A DNA stretch of 64,000 nt from Bolinopsis microptera. Lineage: Eukaryota > Ctenophora > Tentaculata > Lobata > Bolinopsidae. Shown here one piece after another: positions 31,827-42,703 of this stretch (positions are counted from its first letter, which is position 1; the number at the start of each line of letters is the position of its first letter). Made by a program: the position numbers and the translations under genes. The notes beneath the pieces are model-generated. The model was given only the letters and a program-made list of their open reading frames with translations, did no database searches and had not been told where the DNA came from. The stretch is from contig NC_087073.1 in NCBI RefSeq assembly GCF_026151205.1, positions 15,395,837 to 15,459,836 on the forward strand, read 5' to 3'.

Positions 31827-34007
31827 ATGATCTCTATTAATTCTATCAATAATAGTCAAGTAAAAGCGCTTACACAATGTCTTAACCTTGTTCTAACAAC
31901 TGAGCGGCAGCTAGAACCCTGGATATGTGACACAATCTCCGACAATATCCGGTCTGTACTGGACTCCTACCCAAACAAAGCATCTTCCGATCAGAAGTTC
32001 GTATCTTCTCTACGAGATATTATCCACACTAATATCTACAACGTTAAGTTACAGCTACAGGTCGCTAAATTGGTATTGCATCGCTTTGATTTCAGCTTGA
32101 ACGAAACATACGATGTTCTTGTGCATCTTGATCAGTTCCCTGCAGAAACATTAGATATCTGTACATTGGACATCATGAAGTATCTCATGATGCGGTCTGA
32201 TGCGTCTTGTGTATTTAATACGATGTTAAAGACAATAAAAGAATCTGCTGTAAGTAGTTTGAACAATTATCTCAGAAAAGCGAGTGTGTCCTGGCTAGCT
32301 AGATACTGTACTGTCTTCTTCCAGGAGGATCATGAGTTTGTTCATAGGACTTTGAAGGATGAATTGGACGATAGGTTTCTGTGCGATGTTTTGATTGCTA
32401 TTTACGAAACTGATAATGATTGTCAGAATTTCGCAGTTCAAATTGTAAACAAATATTTCCCTCGTTTGATTTCTCCTGTTAGTGAGGGATTTAAACTTTT
32501 GAACAAGATACGAGCGCATATGGTCTTTCAAAGTCTGAGTGATGCCCCGGAATCTTCTAACGATTCTCAAGCTATTGAATATGCAAAACTAAATTACGAT
32601 GACACGGATCTGTACAACCAGTCATTTTATCGAGAACTTTTCGATTTATCAGTATCCTCTCAGAAATTAAAGGCAACGGAGAAGATTGTAGCCAACATTT
32701 GTAAAGCTCAAAACATAGTGATCTTATCTGTTGTATCAAACTCAGTTTTGTCTGAAAAGAATTGTCCCGAACAAGCCGATTTTTTTTGGGGAGAAATGCT
32801 GCAGAATCAATTTGCTTCACATAAATTACTGCAGAGAACAATGGACATTATCTACAATGACTGTGCCAACATGAGGGAACAGCGATGTGCTCTATCAATT
32901 CTCAGTGATATTATCGACAAAGAGGAACTCGTCAGTATCATAGCCTCTTCAGATGTCTGCCATCACTACTCTATATGTGATGAGGTCAACTACACATGTT
33001 TCATGTCTACATTCTTTACTTATCTCAAGGAATGCTCGGTGGATTCGTTTGCCATGCTTTCTGATTTGACTCCTAAATTGAGCAATCTCTCAGAATTTGC
33101 AAACTCCTGTGATCTTCTCCAGACGCAGCTCACTAAATTGTTGCTTCAAAAGCTTATAAATGGTGATTCTCGTGTCCGTGATCTTGCGTTAGATCTTGTT
33201 GGGAAACTTGACCAATCCCTAGTGGATTCGTCAGTTGTCAAACACATTCTGGCCGCTTCCTACACCGATGAAGACTACTATATAAAATCATCTTGCTTTA
33301 AGGTTTTGTCAGATTTCCATAGCGTTAAGCTTTCTAATGGTCTTGATGCTACCCCACCGCTTTACACATTGAATAAGATCATAACATGCATTGAACATGA
33401 TGATTCAATGGTGACGATATCATTCTTCCAATTTTTAGAAAAGCACTATAACCTTGTAAGTGAACTTATTCAGAAAAATGTTGATGTCATAGCGAACGAG
33501 TGTAAATTGAAAACAAAGGGCTCAAAACTGGACCAAGATAATGATCAGAACAGACACCTTGATGTTGATAAAGTAATACACGAGGTATGTGATTCTGGTG
33601 ACTGTGCTGACGTTTCTCTGATTGCAGCATACCATGAGAAAGAAGCTGTAATCAGCTCTTCTCAGCCTGAAGAGCAGCTGGTATCTGGGATCTTTAGATT
33701 GCTGGGCTCAGATAGATGTGATGTAGAGCGTATGAAGGCTTCTCTCGAGCTCATGACGGTCATTGTAAGGAGTCTCCATGAAGTTGAGAAAAGCATTGCC
33801 ATTAAATTCATGGAACGTGGTTATTTTGAGATGGTAGAGAGCTTTAACAGTCCTTTCTTGAATCAAACAATCAGGGAATTCAGCTGTGTGTTGGAGGGTG
33901 CTAGAGTGTTTCCAGAACTGGAGACCCCAAAGAATCAAAATTTGATGACAGTCCTTACTTTGTTGAAGGCAACTCCAGACCCGGATCTTCATATGGATTG
34001 TTATTGA
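31827..34007 (+). CDS. BRAT1: BRAT1-like HEAT-repeat protein
   Basis: A single-exon 726-residue all-helical protein (human BRAT1 has 821). Support is mainly in the C-terminal half: DSRVRDLALDLVGKL and EDYYIKSSCFKVLSDF match the HEAT repeats of BRAT1 (WEVRDSALEFLTQL, ESYVRASAVTAMGQL). The order of later helices agrees, and the protein ends in Asp-Cys-Tyr exactly as human BRAT1 does. BRAT1 binds the INTS9/INTS11 nuclease module of Integrator, with its C-terminal tail reaching the INTS11 active site, and is also linked to ATM signalling. The N-terminal half is too diverged to align by eye. FAM221A starts 281 bases downstream. Confidence 0.6.
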   Translation: MISINSINNSQVKALTQCLNLVLTTERQLEPWICDTISDNIRSVLDSYPNKASSDQKFVSSLRDIIHTNIYNVKLQLQVAKLVLHRFDFSLNETYDVLVHLDQFPAETLDICTLDIMKYLMMRSDASCVFNTMLKTIKESAVSSLNNYLRKASVSWLARYCTVFFQEDHEFVHRTLKDELDDRFLCDVLIAIYETDNDCQNFAVQIVNKYFPRLISPVSEGFKLLNKIRAHMVFQSLSDAPESSNDSQAIEYAKLNYDDTDLYNQSFYRELFDLSVSSQKLKATEKIVANICKAQNIVILSVVSNSVLSEKNCPEQADFFWGEMLQNQFASHKLLQRTMDIIYNDCANMREQRCALSILSDIIDKEELVSIIASSDVCHHYSICDEVNYTCFMSTFFTYLKECSVDSFAMLSDLTPKLSNLSEFANSCDLLQTQLTKLLLQKLINGDSRVRDLALDLVGKLDQSLVDSSVVKHILAASYTDEDYYIKSSCFKVLSDFHSVKLSNGLDATPPLYTLNKIITCIEHDDSMVTISFFQFLEKHYNLVSELIQKNVDVIANECKLKTKGSKLDQDNDQNRHLDVDKVIHEVCDSGDCADVSLIAAYHEKEAVISSSQPEEQLVSGIFRLLGSDRCDVERMKASLELMTVIVRSLHEVEKSIAIKFMERGYFEMVESFNSPFLNQTIREFSCVLEGARVFPELETPKNQNLMTVLTLLKATPDPDLHMDCY

Positions 34008-34288
34008 ATTTATATTGAGATTTTATCATTTAAAAATTAGTGATGTTTTATTTTATTTTGTCATCTTATTGTTTTAATCATGATCTCTATTATCAAGTTT
34101 ATTACAATATGGTAACTCGCTTTTTAATTTATCAATTATATTTAAAATCGTTATTCTATAATATCCCCTTTATAAAGTAATTAATTAAAGGTGTTTTCTT
34201 CAAAAGTTAGGATTCAAAATTTCAATAATACGGATTGAAATTTAAATTATCACGTACATAATAAATATTGTAGGTATTGATTTCGAGT

Positions 34289-34927
34289 ATGGCAAACGAC
34301 ATTGACGCATACTGGGAGTACCACAAGATAGTTGGTGATGAAGTGGGTGACACGCTGCTCACACCCCAACAATTTGAGGAATACAAGAAGAAAGTAGTTC
34401 CAGAACGAATGAAGAACAGACTATACGTGAGCTGGAGAGTAGAGGGAGGTATAGATTGTGAGCTGGTAGGACCGGAGAGTATGTGTCACTGTCAGCACCG
34501 GTACCGGCAGCACCACACAGATAACCCCCAGAGGAACACTAAGTGTAAGAACTGCAGATGTAAGAAGTATGAGTTCGTACCCCGAATGGGCTCCCAGCCA
34601 GCCCGGTGCAAATGTAAGCACTATTCCACTGATCATGATCTGAAGAAAGAGTGTAATAAGTGCACGTGCACCTCCATGCGTATCACCTTGTCATGTCCCT
34701 GTGGGAGTCCTGCGTATCTTCACTATACTTGTCTTGAAACTAAAGAGGAGCGACTTGCTGCGGGAAAGCCAGTGGGGCAGGATGTACCGTATGCTGCTAT
34801 GGGAGGGTTAACAGGGTTCAGTTCACTGGCACCTGGTTACATGAGATTTGATCCAAGTGGGGCCAGAGGGGACTCTGTGGACTTACAGCCTGACACAGTT
34901 GCTAGGTCGTCCCATCAGAGGTACTGA
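34289..34927 (+). CDS. FAM221A: FAM221A orthologue, Cys-rich protein
   Basis: An intronless 212-residue protein, strongly similar to human FAM221A (298 residues): EYKKKVVPERMKNRLYVSW, MCHCQHRYRQH, GSQPARCKCKHYSTDH, then PVGQDVPYAAMGGLTGFSSL, a nearly invariant block. Regularly spaced CxC/CxxC and His residues suggest metal binding. The molecular function is not established. The variable human C-terminal extension is missing. The ATG at 34289 follows an acceptor-like TAG (34271-34273). Confidence 0.92.
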   Translation: MANDIDAYWEYHKIVGDEVGDTLLTPQQFEEYKKKVVPERMKNRLYVSWRVEGGIDCELVGPESMCHCQHRYRQHHTDNPQRNTKCKNCRCKKYEFVPRMGSQPARCKCKHYSTDHDLKKECNKCTCTSMRITLSCPCGSPAYLHYTCLETKEERLAAGKPVGQDVPYAAMGGLTGFSSLAPGYMRFDPSGARGDSVDLQPDTVARSSHQRY

Positions 34928-35640
34928 ACCTGAACAATCTAATTCCAGTTTACGAGTCACTCAAAGTTTAGGCTCTGGAGAACGGTCAAAATCAGGGCTG
35001 TTATTTATACTCAAGCCTTAGTAAATTATATTTGTACCTTATAATGGCAGGCCGTTATAATATTATAATAATATTCTATAATCAGTGTGTAATAGTTGTA
35101 AATATGTAAATATTTGAACAGAGTATAAATGTATGTTTATAAATATTTGATTTCCCTTTTATAACATCATATTATTATGAATAATGTACATAACATAATG
35201 CATACTTCAGAATAACAAAATATGTATACAAAATTCCCGTGTTCCAGTGTTTTAAAAATGCTTGTCATGTTTTATAGTACAATTAGATTTGAAACATCAC
35301 ACAGTGATTTATATAGTATGTTTATCAAACAGACGAATCCGCAAAATAGTTATCGATTGATTATCTTTATAGACTGTTCAAATTTCCAGCTAACCCACTT
35401 ATTTGATGCGATTAAATGATTAAATAATTAGACCAGACATAGTGTTCAATGCTACCAATTTAACTAACAATGAAACGCACATTTGCAAGGCTTGCTCAAT
35501 ACATGCGCTTCACCTTACAATTTACATAGCTGTTTAAACTTTATATAACAGCCCACGATATTATTGAGATTGTAACTTTACCTACTTCATGATAGCGAAT
35601 ACAGACACACTCTATGTAGAAGGAAGACGACCAGATAATC
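34928..35640. other. Intergenic, no gene seen
   Basis: AT-rich 3' UTR and promoter sequence; the small open frame near 35222 resembles nothing. Confidence 0.6.
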
Positions 35641-37775
35641 ATGTCAGAGCACTGGGAGCATTACGAGAACAAGCTCAAACACGAAAACTTCAACCCCAAA
35701 GAGTGTAAGACCCTTTTTTATTTCATTGTTCTTACCTACCTAAGCTGTTACGGATACACGAAAAACTTATTTATAAAAACCATCCTTAGTTTTTAATTGT
35801 ACTCGTAATCTTCGTGGCTTACACTTAAATCACGAATATTTCCTTAAATTATAACGGACTTATTATTTCAGTTGTGCAGCAGCTGTGCAAGAATCTCGAC
35901 AATGCTCAAGATCTCTACAGTGTCAAGAAGGTAGTTGAGGGTATCAAACAGACACATGCCACGGATTTGAAGAAAAATGTCTACAAAAACTATGGACAGT
36001 TTATTCAGACAAGCAAAGAGATCACCTACCTCGAGGCTGAAATGTACAAACTTGGCCACCTCCTGACCGAACAGAAAGCGCTGATATCCTCCCTTACTGA
36101 TGATAACATAACTTCAGAGAAAAACGAAGCTTTGGACATCTCTATCACGGAAGATTTGAGTATAGCCAAGATTTGTGAGCTTGTCCAAGGAGCAGGTGTG
36201 CTTCATGACATCCCGGGCAGGAAGATGATACATAATGGCAATCTGGTGGAACTTGGAGAAGATGAGCGGCATATTAGGCTCTTTCTCATGAACGACTGCA
36301 TCATGAGTGCTGCTCCGACAAAGAGTGCGTGGATGTCAGAAGCTTACAAAATGGTGGATTTGTTGGAACTGAAGAATGTTACCGTCATGGATGTTCAAGA
36401 TCAGAAGCTGTGTTTTAAAGTTACCCAATACCCTGCCAACATGTTTTTGTACAGAGCTGAAACAGAGCAGAAAAGAATAGAATGGGTTTCCCTGATAAAG
36501 CGGGCTCAACAAGACCTAAAAGAAGCAGTGGGGGATCGTCCAGACATAGAACTGAAACAATCAAGAGATGAAATGATTGAGGGGACTTGGGAAGAGAACC
36601 AACGAAGAACTAAATTTAGAATTGAAGCTCTTTTAGAACTACCCGAGCAACTTGATGTCTGCATTGCTCAAAGAGATTTTGAAAATGCTGTAAGAAAGTT
36701 AAGGGATGCCAAGCCAGACATAGCCAAACTGGACCAGTCGAATCACGGCCCAGAAATTAAAGCCAGAATAGACAGCAGGCTACGACAGCTGACCGAAATG
36801 TTGACTGAAGTTAACATGGGTTCAGGAATGTATGCCCACGGTAAAGCCAGCAAGAAGCCTGTCAAACAACTTTTACTTTTAGAAAAGGTCACGCAGGCTA
36901 CATCCTTGTTTCTACGAAACAAGTCAACTAACCTGAAGATGAGCATCCGGAGGATTAAGATGGAGGGAACCATGACACTTTACATCACAAAACTAAGCCA
37001 AACATTCTTCAGCACTGTTGCAGCTGTGGGGACGGAATTCAAGGCTGTTTTCAGTAACACTGAAGCAGGTTGTATGCCATCCTATGTATCATGGGTAGAG
37101 TCGGAGCTGGAATGGTTTGCTGACATGTTCTCCCGACAGGTATTCCCTCAGGGTAGCGTGGTGGGACATGGTGTTGCAGGTGAATGTGTCTCCATCGCTC
37201 TCAAGCATGCTGATCAGCTGAGTATGAATGGTCTGGATATCAGTTTCCTGATGTCCAGACTGCTGCAACCTGGAATTTCAGAGACTCTCAAGAGAAATCA
37301 CATCCAGATCATGGAGGCGAGTCAGCTGAGAGCCAAGGAAGAACATTGGAAGAAATGTGAGTTCAGTAGACAGACTGGGGACATCAAGAAGTTAGACGAC
37401 CTACTTAAAACTTACAATGTGGATCTCTCCAAATACTGTGTCTCCACTGGTGACGACAAGATTTACGTGACCCTGTGCCACAGCGTCATCAGCTTTGTTC
37501 GCTCTTTTCACTCCTACCTTAATGATGCTAAGAAAATGTACAACGTCCGTGTCAAGAAACAACTGATCGACTCGATAACCAGCTGTTTGCAATTCCAAGC
37601 ATTCCAGCTGAAGTTAGCTCCGCCTGATGAGGAGATACGGACAGTAGTCAGCTCCAGTGATATGTTCATGAACAAGGAGTTCATACCTGCTGTCATTACT
37701 TTCTTAGAGACACAAGTTACTCAGCAGCCCGTACCTCAGATTAGAAGTATTCTTGATATGAATGATATGCTCTGA
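35641..37775 (+). CDS. EXOC8: Exocyst complex component 8 (Exo84), 2 exons
   Basis: Exon 1 is 35641-35704 and exon 2 is 35872-37775, giving 655 residues (human 725). The N-terminal helix bundle has LKKNVYKNYGQFIQTSKEIT and MYKLGHLLTEQKALI, hallmark exocyst/Exo84 sequence. A PH domain follows at about 125-237 (GNLVELGEDERHIRLFLMND ... CFKVTQYPANMFLYRAET ... EWVSLIKRA), then the long Exo84 C-terminal helical rods ending MNDML. EXOC8 is a subunit of the octameric exocyst that tethers secretory vesicles at the plasma membrane, and its PH region binds Ral in animals. The start gives MSEHWEHYENKLKHENFNP before the intron. No damage seen. Confidence 0.93.
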
Positions 37776-38730
37776 TTGACGTTCTAGATTTGTTGCTAAG
37801 GGAATTTAGTTTCTTATGACTCTTGAATTTCATTAAAAATTTGATGCAGTTTGTTAATAACATGAAAATGACGTTGTTAATGAATGTACATACAGTGATA
37901 AAGTGTAAATTGATACAAATTGTCTAATTGCGTAGATATTTGAAGGACACGTTAAACGCTTTAATTGATTTGTAAAATATGTTACAGTGTCTTGCATCGT
38001 TCTTCGCAAATTGATGAAGTGAATATTTTATTACGGTGTCTTTTCTGTAATCGAGTTGCTTAATTTAAAATTCGATCGAGCTTTTTTGCTCTGTGATTGG
38101 TTTATAACTCGTAGCTCCTAAAATTAATCACTCATAATATCCTACCAGAAAACAATTCCTAAAGAAGTGTTGAAAATATATAATATATTATCAACACTTC
38201 TTTGTTATATATAATAACATTTTAAATCTTATAGTGTAGTGATTTGACGTTCAATAATTTTTTTTGTTACGTGATTGCACATTTGCTCGAGTCGAAAGTA
38301 ATCCTAAAATACACAAATACGCTGCAAAAGGTAATAAAACTGTTATCGATAATTGATTGATTGCCGAGAAGCACTAGCCGGAGTCCCGAGTCATAACTCT
38401 GCACTAACACCTTAAAAAGTTAAAATCTCAAATTACAATAAATTTAGAAATAGACACACATGATATAAAATATATAATAACACTACGTATTATATTAGGA
38501 AATTTGAATAATTTTCATTTCTTGGTTGATGTGATCATCTTCATCCTCGTGTACACTTGTATGAGCTTGGAGAAGCATCATGAGCGGGCGTTGCCAGGTA
38601 AATGGCTATCCCGTGAATGGAAGCTTAGTAGTTTTTCCCCATTTCTTTACAGAAAATTAGAACAGTGACACAAGGTCTGAAAGAATGCGCACAGATATTT
38701 CATAATAATACATGCTACATAATAATACAT

Positions 38731-38795
38731 GCTACAGCAAAATTTAACTGTCATTTACCATATTATGGTAAATGACAGTTAAATTTTGCTGTAGC
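38731..38795. repeat. Perfect 32-bp-arm palindrome with 1-base centre
   Basis: Left arm GCTACAGCAAAATTTAACTG... (38731-38762) and right arm ...CAGTTAAATTTTGCTGTAGC (38764-38795) are exactly complementary around a single T at 38763. It would form a cruciform or, as RNA, a tight hairpin. The perfect match implies recent origin or active conversion. Confidence 0.9.
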
Positions 38796-39154
38796 AAGTA
38801 GCATTGTAAAAAAGCTCGGAGATTGTCATAAAATTTCGTTTTGAGGTAAAAGTTTTGTTGCTCGTCATTATCAACGTGTGATGTGGCATGTGCCAAATTA
38901 TTTAATTTTCTGAAAGTTCAAAATTAGAATCGTTCCAATTCTTGTCATTCTGTTCAAGTGCTTGTGCAGTAAGAAAAATGCTTGTTGACATGAATGAATT
39001 TAAGAATGTGTCTTGTTGCCAAGTCGTGCCCTTGTTTACAATGTTGGCCGTTTTGTTAAATAGTTTAGGGCGGTTTATTATAATATAGTAAACAGTTTAA
39101 TGTAATTAAGTTTGTCACTATGTTCAATGTTCATGTATTATTATGTTCTTCACA

Positions 39155-39330
39155 ATATGGGGTCGTTCACATATTACGTAATCACTTTTTGGAACATTTT
39201 TACCCCCCCCCCCCCCTCCGTAATCAGTTTTACACGTAGCTGTTGTGTCAAAATTACACTAGCGTAATCATTCGGAAACCCCCCCCCCCCCCCCCCTCAG
39301 CTGATTACGTAATATGTGAACGACCCCATA
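39155..39330. mobile_element. Small MITE with about 30-bp terminal inverted repeats
   Basis: The left terminus ATATGGGGTCGTTCACATAT then TACGTAATCA is complementary to the right end (TGATTACGTA, then ATATGTGAACGACCCCATAT). The interior has runs of 14 and 18 C at 39203-39216 and 39279-39296. Similar GGGTCGTTCACA-type termini are common in animal genomes. The superfamily is not assigned. Confidence 0.8.
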
Positions 39331-39531
39331 TGATTGTTTCGATTTGATTCTTCAAAGTATTGAGTGAACTACATATTTTTGTTTAGCGTTTGCGTCGAGC
39401 ATCGAAACAATTGGCCCTCAGGGTTTAACCTAAAATCAGCTCACTTTCTCATTTGTATACTGCGTCACTATCATTTTTATTTAAAAAAGAAAACAGCAGA
39501 AACATTAATCCTCTTCATATAGCATCAGGTA

Positions 39532-40902
39532 ATGTCTAGTTCCATATCCAGTGTTGCTAGACAGAATGGTAACAAATACTTTCGAAGCGCCGCAGCTGGT
39601 GTTGCTCCTGTTCTCCGCATTGAAAGATACCAGAAGGCTCTTAATTGCTATCACAAAGCTTTGGATGGTGCAGTAAACGAGGAGGAGCGAAGTTCAGCAT
39701 ACAAAAACTTAGCTGTAACCACCCACTACATAACAAATCTCTTTTCAGATCAGGTTGAAATCCATCAGGCTTTAATCCATCAGGCTCTGTTTTATTTTAA
39801 AGAATGTTTAACCTATGGTAACTTGGCCATCTCTACCGGAAGAGGAATTATGTCAGAAGATTGGATCGGAACAATTGTGGAGAGGCTAGAAACCATTTTC
39901 TCTGATATGTTTGACTTAATCGTGTCATTAAAACTGCACCAAAGAATTAAAATTCTTCGTCGATTTTCTTCCGTTCCAGAATCAAAACTTCATCGGGCAA
40001 AAATGCTTAAGCAGTTGGTTAAGGACTATTTTCATATCTCTGTTGTATCACTAGGAGAAAACAATTACAAGGAAAGTCTTCGTGCTCTAACTGAACTGTA
40101 CACTCCTTTAACTAAACTTGAAGAATTTGTTTTCGCCAGCTCGGACGGCGAGTTTATTCTGCAAGTGCAGGATTTCATCAGCACCATGAAAGAAGACGTC
40201 TTTAAGAATCGTTGCATATCTGAATGTTTACAAAAACGTATGATCGCAGATCAGCTTCTTGAAACTTATATCTATGATGTTGAAGACCTGGATGTGAATG
40301 CAATTTGGCAGGTTATTGATTATTACACGGAGAGTGTCGTTCTGACCCGTGAGAATGATGTGGAACAGGAAGCTATCTCCCTTACTAAAATTGGGATTTT
40401 GTACCACAAAGTGCTGCTGCAAAAGAGTAAGGCTAAGGAAGTGCTAATGAGAGTTCTCCAACTTGCTCAATCTTTACAGCCACGAAATCTCAGTCAGGAG
40501 CAGTGGTTTAAGGATGCTTCCTCCATACTTTCGGAATATCAAAGGGATCAGAAAAGAAAAGAAGAACAAGAATGGGAGAAGTCAAGAAAAAAATATCTTG
40601 ACAATTTGGAGCCGAACCTTAACATTCTGAAAGAAAACATGAATAAACTGTCATGCCAGAATATTCTGGTTTGGTTGTACACTGAGCATCCTCCAGAGCA
40701 TTGTGCCCGCAAGTTTGATGTAGACATTGAACAAATCTCAAAAGCTCCTGGAGATGCTCTGAAGAAGCTTCTAGCAAAGGCAATTGTTTACTATCATCCA
40801 GACAAGATTGATACTAAAGCTCACGGTATGGAATATAAAGTGTGGTGCGAGGAAATCACTAAAAATCTTACTGGAAAATACGAGATGATGAAAGGAGTTT
40901 AA
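39532..40902 (+). CDS. TPR-like and C-terminal J-domain protein
   Basis: An intronless 456-residue protein. The N-terminus has tetratricopeptide-like helices (NGNKYFRSAAAG, YQKALNCYHKALDGA, SSAYKNLAVTTHYI). The middle is all-helical, with more TPR-like pairs near 270-315 (EQEAISLTKIGILYHK). A charged coiled stretch (KRKEEQEWEKSRKKY, about 343-357) precedes a C-terminal J-domain with the HPD signature at 422-424 (IVYYHPDK). The intact HPD should stimulate Hsp70 ATPase, so this is probably a co-chaperone delivering clients or membranes through the TPR part. A J-domain at the very C-terminus recalls auxilin, but no clathrin-binding motifs are obvious. It is not recognised as a named family. Confidence 0.7.
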   Translation: MSSSISSVARQNGNKYFRSAAAGVAPVLRIERYQKALNCYHKALDGAVNEEERSSAYKNLAVTTHYITNLFSDQVEIHQALIHQALFYFKECLTYGNLAISTGRGIMSEDWIGTIVERLETIFSDMFDLIVSLKLHQRIKILRRFSSVPESKLHRAKMLKQLVKDYFHISVVSLGENNYKESLRALTELYTPLTKLEEFVFASSDGEFILQVQDFISTMKEDVFKNRCISECLQKRMIADQLLETYIYDVEDLDVNAIWQVIDYYTESVVLTRENDVEQEAISLTKIGILYHKVLLQKSKAKEVLMRVLQLAQSLQPRNLSQEQWFKDASSILSEYQRDQKRKEEQEWEKSRKKYLDNLEPNLNILKENMNKLSCQNILVWLYTEHPPEHCARKFDVDIEQISKAPGDALKKLLAKAIVYYHPDKIDTKAHGMEYKVWCEEITKNLTGKYEMMKGV

Positions 40903-42703
40903 ACCTGGTGCTATTTTGGGATAAGAGAAGAAGGACGAAGGTGATGAAAGAAAGTTTTCGTACAGGGTGGGCCAAAAGTCAGTACCCATACGTTGGACTT
41001 TAAAGCTCAGTCACTGAGTGCCCAATTTAAATACTTCCTTCTGGTATGACTTAGTACCACCACTGGTTCGAGGAATTTGTCAACTCGAAAAATATTCGCG
41101 TTCATTTTTTTCAAATGGAAGTTCATTTTCACATTTATTTGATAGTTTGGATAGTCGGATCAAGCTAAATATTATTGAATTGTGTTTGGCCATTCGAATT
41201 ACGTTTGTCCTGAAAGAATTAGAACTGTAGCTTCTCAGATGACCGAGATATGAAGCATAACGAGTTTATTCATTACGTGTGATCAGGTGATTGGTTTACC
41301 TAATCACGTGATAAGGTGACCCCGTTAACTACCCCGTTAAACATTATGGGAATTGTTAAGGGTGCCCAATTAAGGTGCCGTGTCACGGTGTCACATAATC
41401 ACCCAGTCAATTTTGTTAACGAGATACAGAAAATGCTTGATAACTTCGTCATTTCTAATCCGTTTTGCCTCATGTTTTCAGATCATATGCAACATTTGAT
41501 AATCTACCGTCTCTGAAAACATTAGGCGTTCAGCATGTTCAGAGAAAACAATATAGTACATTACTGCGATGAACAATTGAGTTGATGCCAAGAACAATAA
41601 TTGATATCAACAATACACACATTTTTTGGCTACTGCGTATCAAAACACTTTCGATTCACCTTTACTTCCTAGTTGAGATACATTCTATTCTCCTCCTGGG
41701 GATGTGAAAAGTTTGTTTATGAATTATGCCTGAATCTTTGTTTAGTTTTTTTGCACATTTTTAGACACTTTCATCAGTGAATTTTCAGAGATCATAGCTA
41801 ATAGATTCACTCGCTTTATTTTTTATTGTTTCATGACTTCTGAAAATTTTAATGTAAATATTATTCAGATTTTATCACTTCAGAATTTTATGTAGATTTT
41901 TAGTCAACTTTTCAATTCGTGTAAATATAATTGTATTAATTAGTGATTACAAATTTTTTTAAAACAAAATTAAAGATAATACTGATTGTTTAAAATATTC
42001 ACATTTTGTTTGTTAAATGTATTATATACATATATCAGAAAATTGTTTGATTAGTATCCTTGTATACTACTGTTTTTATTCTAATACCATGTTTAAAATG
42101 AATTCTTATGGCTTTTGTTTATTATAAAGTGGCCATACCAACTTTATCGGCCCAATTTTCTATGAGGCATTGTAATATACAGAAATAAAGGTAGTGGCCA
42201 GTTTCCTGATCCACGAACATGGCATGATCAAGAAAACCCCACCTTAGCTAATATATCTAAAATAAAAACGAGAGGGCGCACACGGAGTTGAACCATGGAC
42301 CTATCGATCTGCAGTCGATTGCTCTACCACTGAGCTATACACCCATACCGTGTACCACAATCCTGTACAATAAAACCCGAATTGTAGAAATCCAAGAGTT
42401 ACATAATACCATGACTAGTTAAACAGAATAGCAGCTGTGTCTGTAAACTGCGTCTAATTGGGTTTAATTTTAATTTCCACAGTATTTAGTGCTTTTATAG
42501 GCCGCTAGATGTTGGGATTGAGTTTTGGCATCATATATTAACTTGAATGATCGATCTACGGCAAAAAGTCTACGGCATCAAAATATGCGAATGCACCAAG
42601 TTATCGTTGATCGATCGTTAAAATGATATCAAGTTTCTAATTGAATTTTCGAAATGTTTTGCAAAGATCTACTCAACTAACGAATTAATCTCGCTATCAA
42701 GGG
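40903..42703. other. Intergenic, holds tRNA-Cys only
   Basis: No protein gene seen. A phrase near 40965 (GGGTGGGCCAAAAGTCAGTA) resembles a transposon terminus, but no matching opposite end was found. AATAAA-type signals are frequent because of base composition. Confidence 0.55.
42273..42344 (-). tRNA. tRNA-Cys: tRNA-Cys, anticodon GCA
   Basis: On the minus strand the 72-base sequence starts GGGTGTATAGCTCAGTGGTA. The acceptor arm GGGTGTA pairs with TGCGCCC (G-T wobbles allowed), and the D arm has GCTC...GAGC. The anticodon stem ATCGA/TCGAT encloses CTGCAGA with anticodon GCA, and the T arm CATGG-TTCAACT-CCGTG pairs. The discriminator is T and there is no intron. A box and B box are intact (TAGCTCAGTGG, GGTTCAACTCC), so it looks functional. 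Confidence 0.93.

Larger units (their letters stand above)
37776..39531. other. Intergenic with palindrome and MITE
   Basis: No gene seen between EXOC8 and the J-domain gene. It contains the 65-bp palindrome at 38731-38795, the MITE at 39155-39330 and a short inverted pair around 38166-38205 (AGAAGTGTTGA / TCAACACTTCT). Confidence 0.6.

Noticed and set aside
40965-41250. Tc1/mariner-like element starting GGGTGGGCCAAAAGTC
   Set aside because: No opposite terminus or transposase relic was found nearby.
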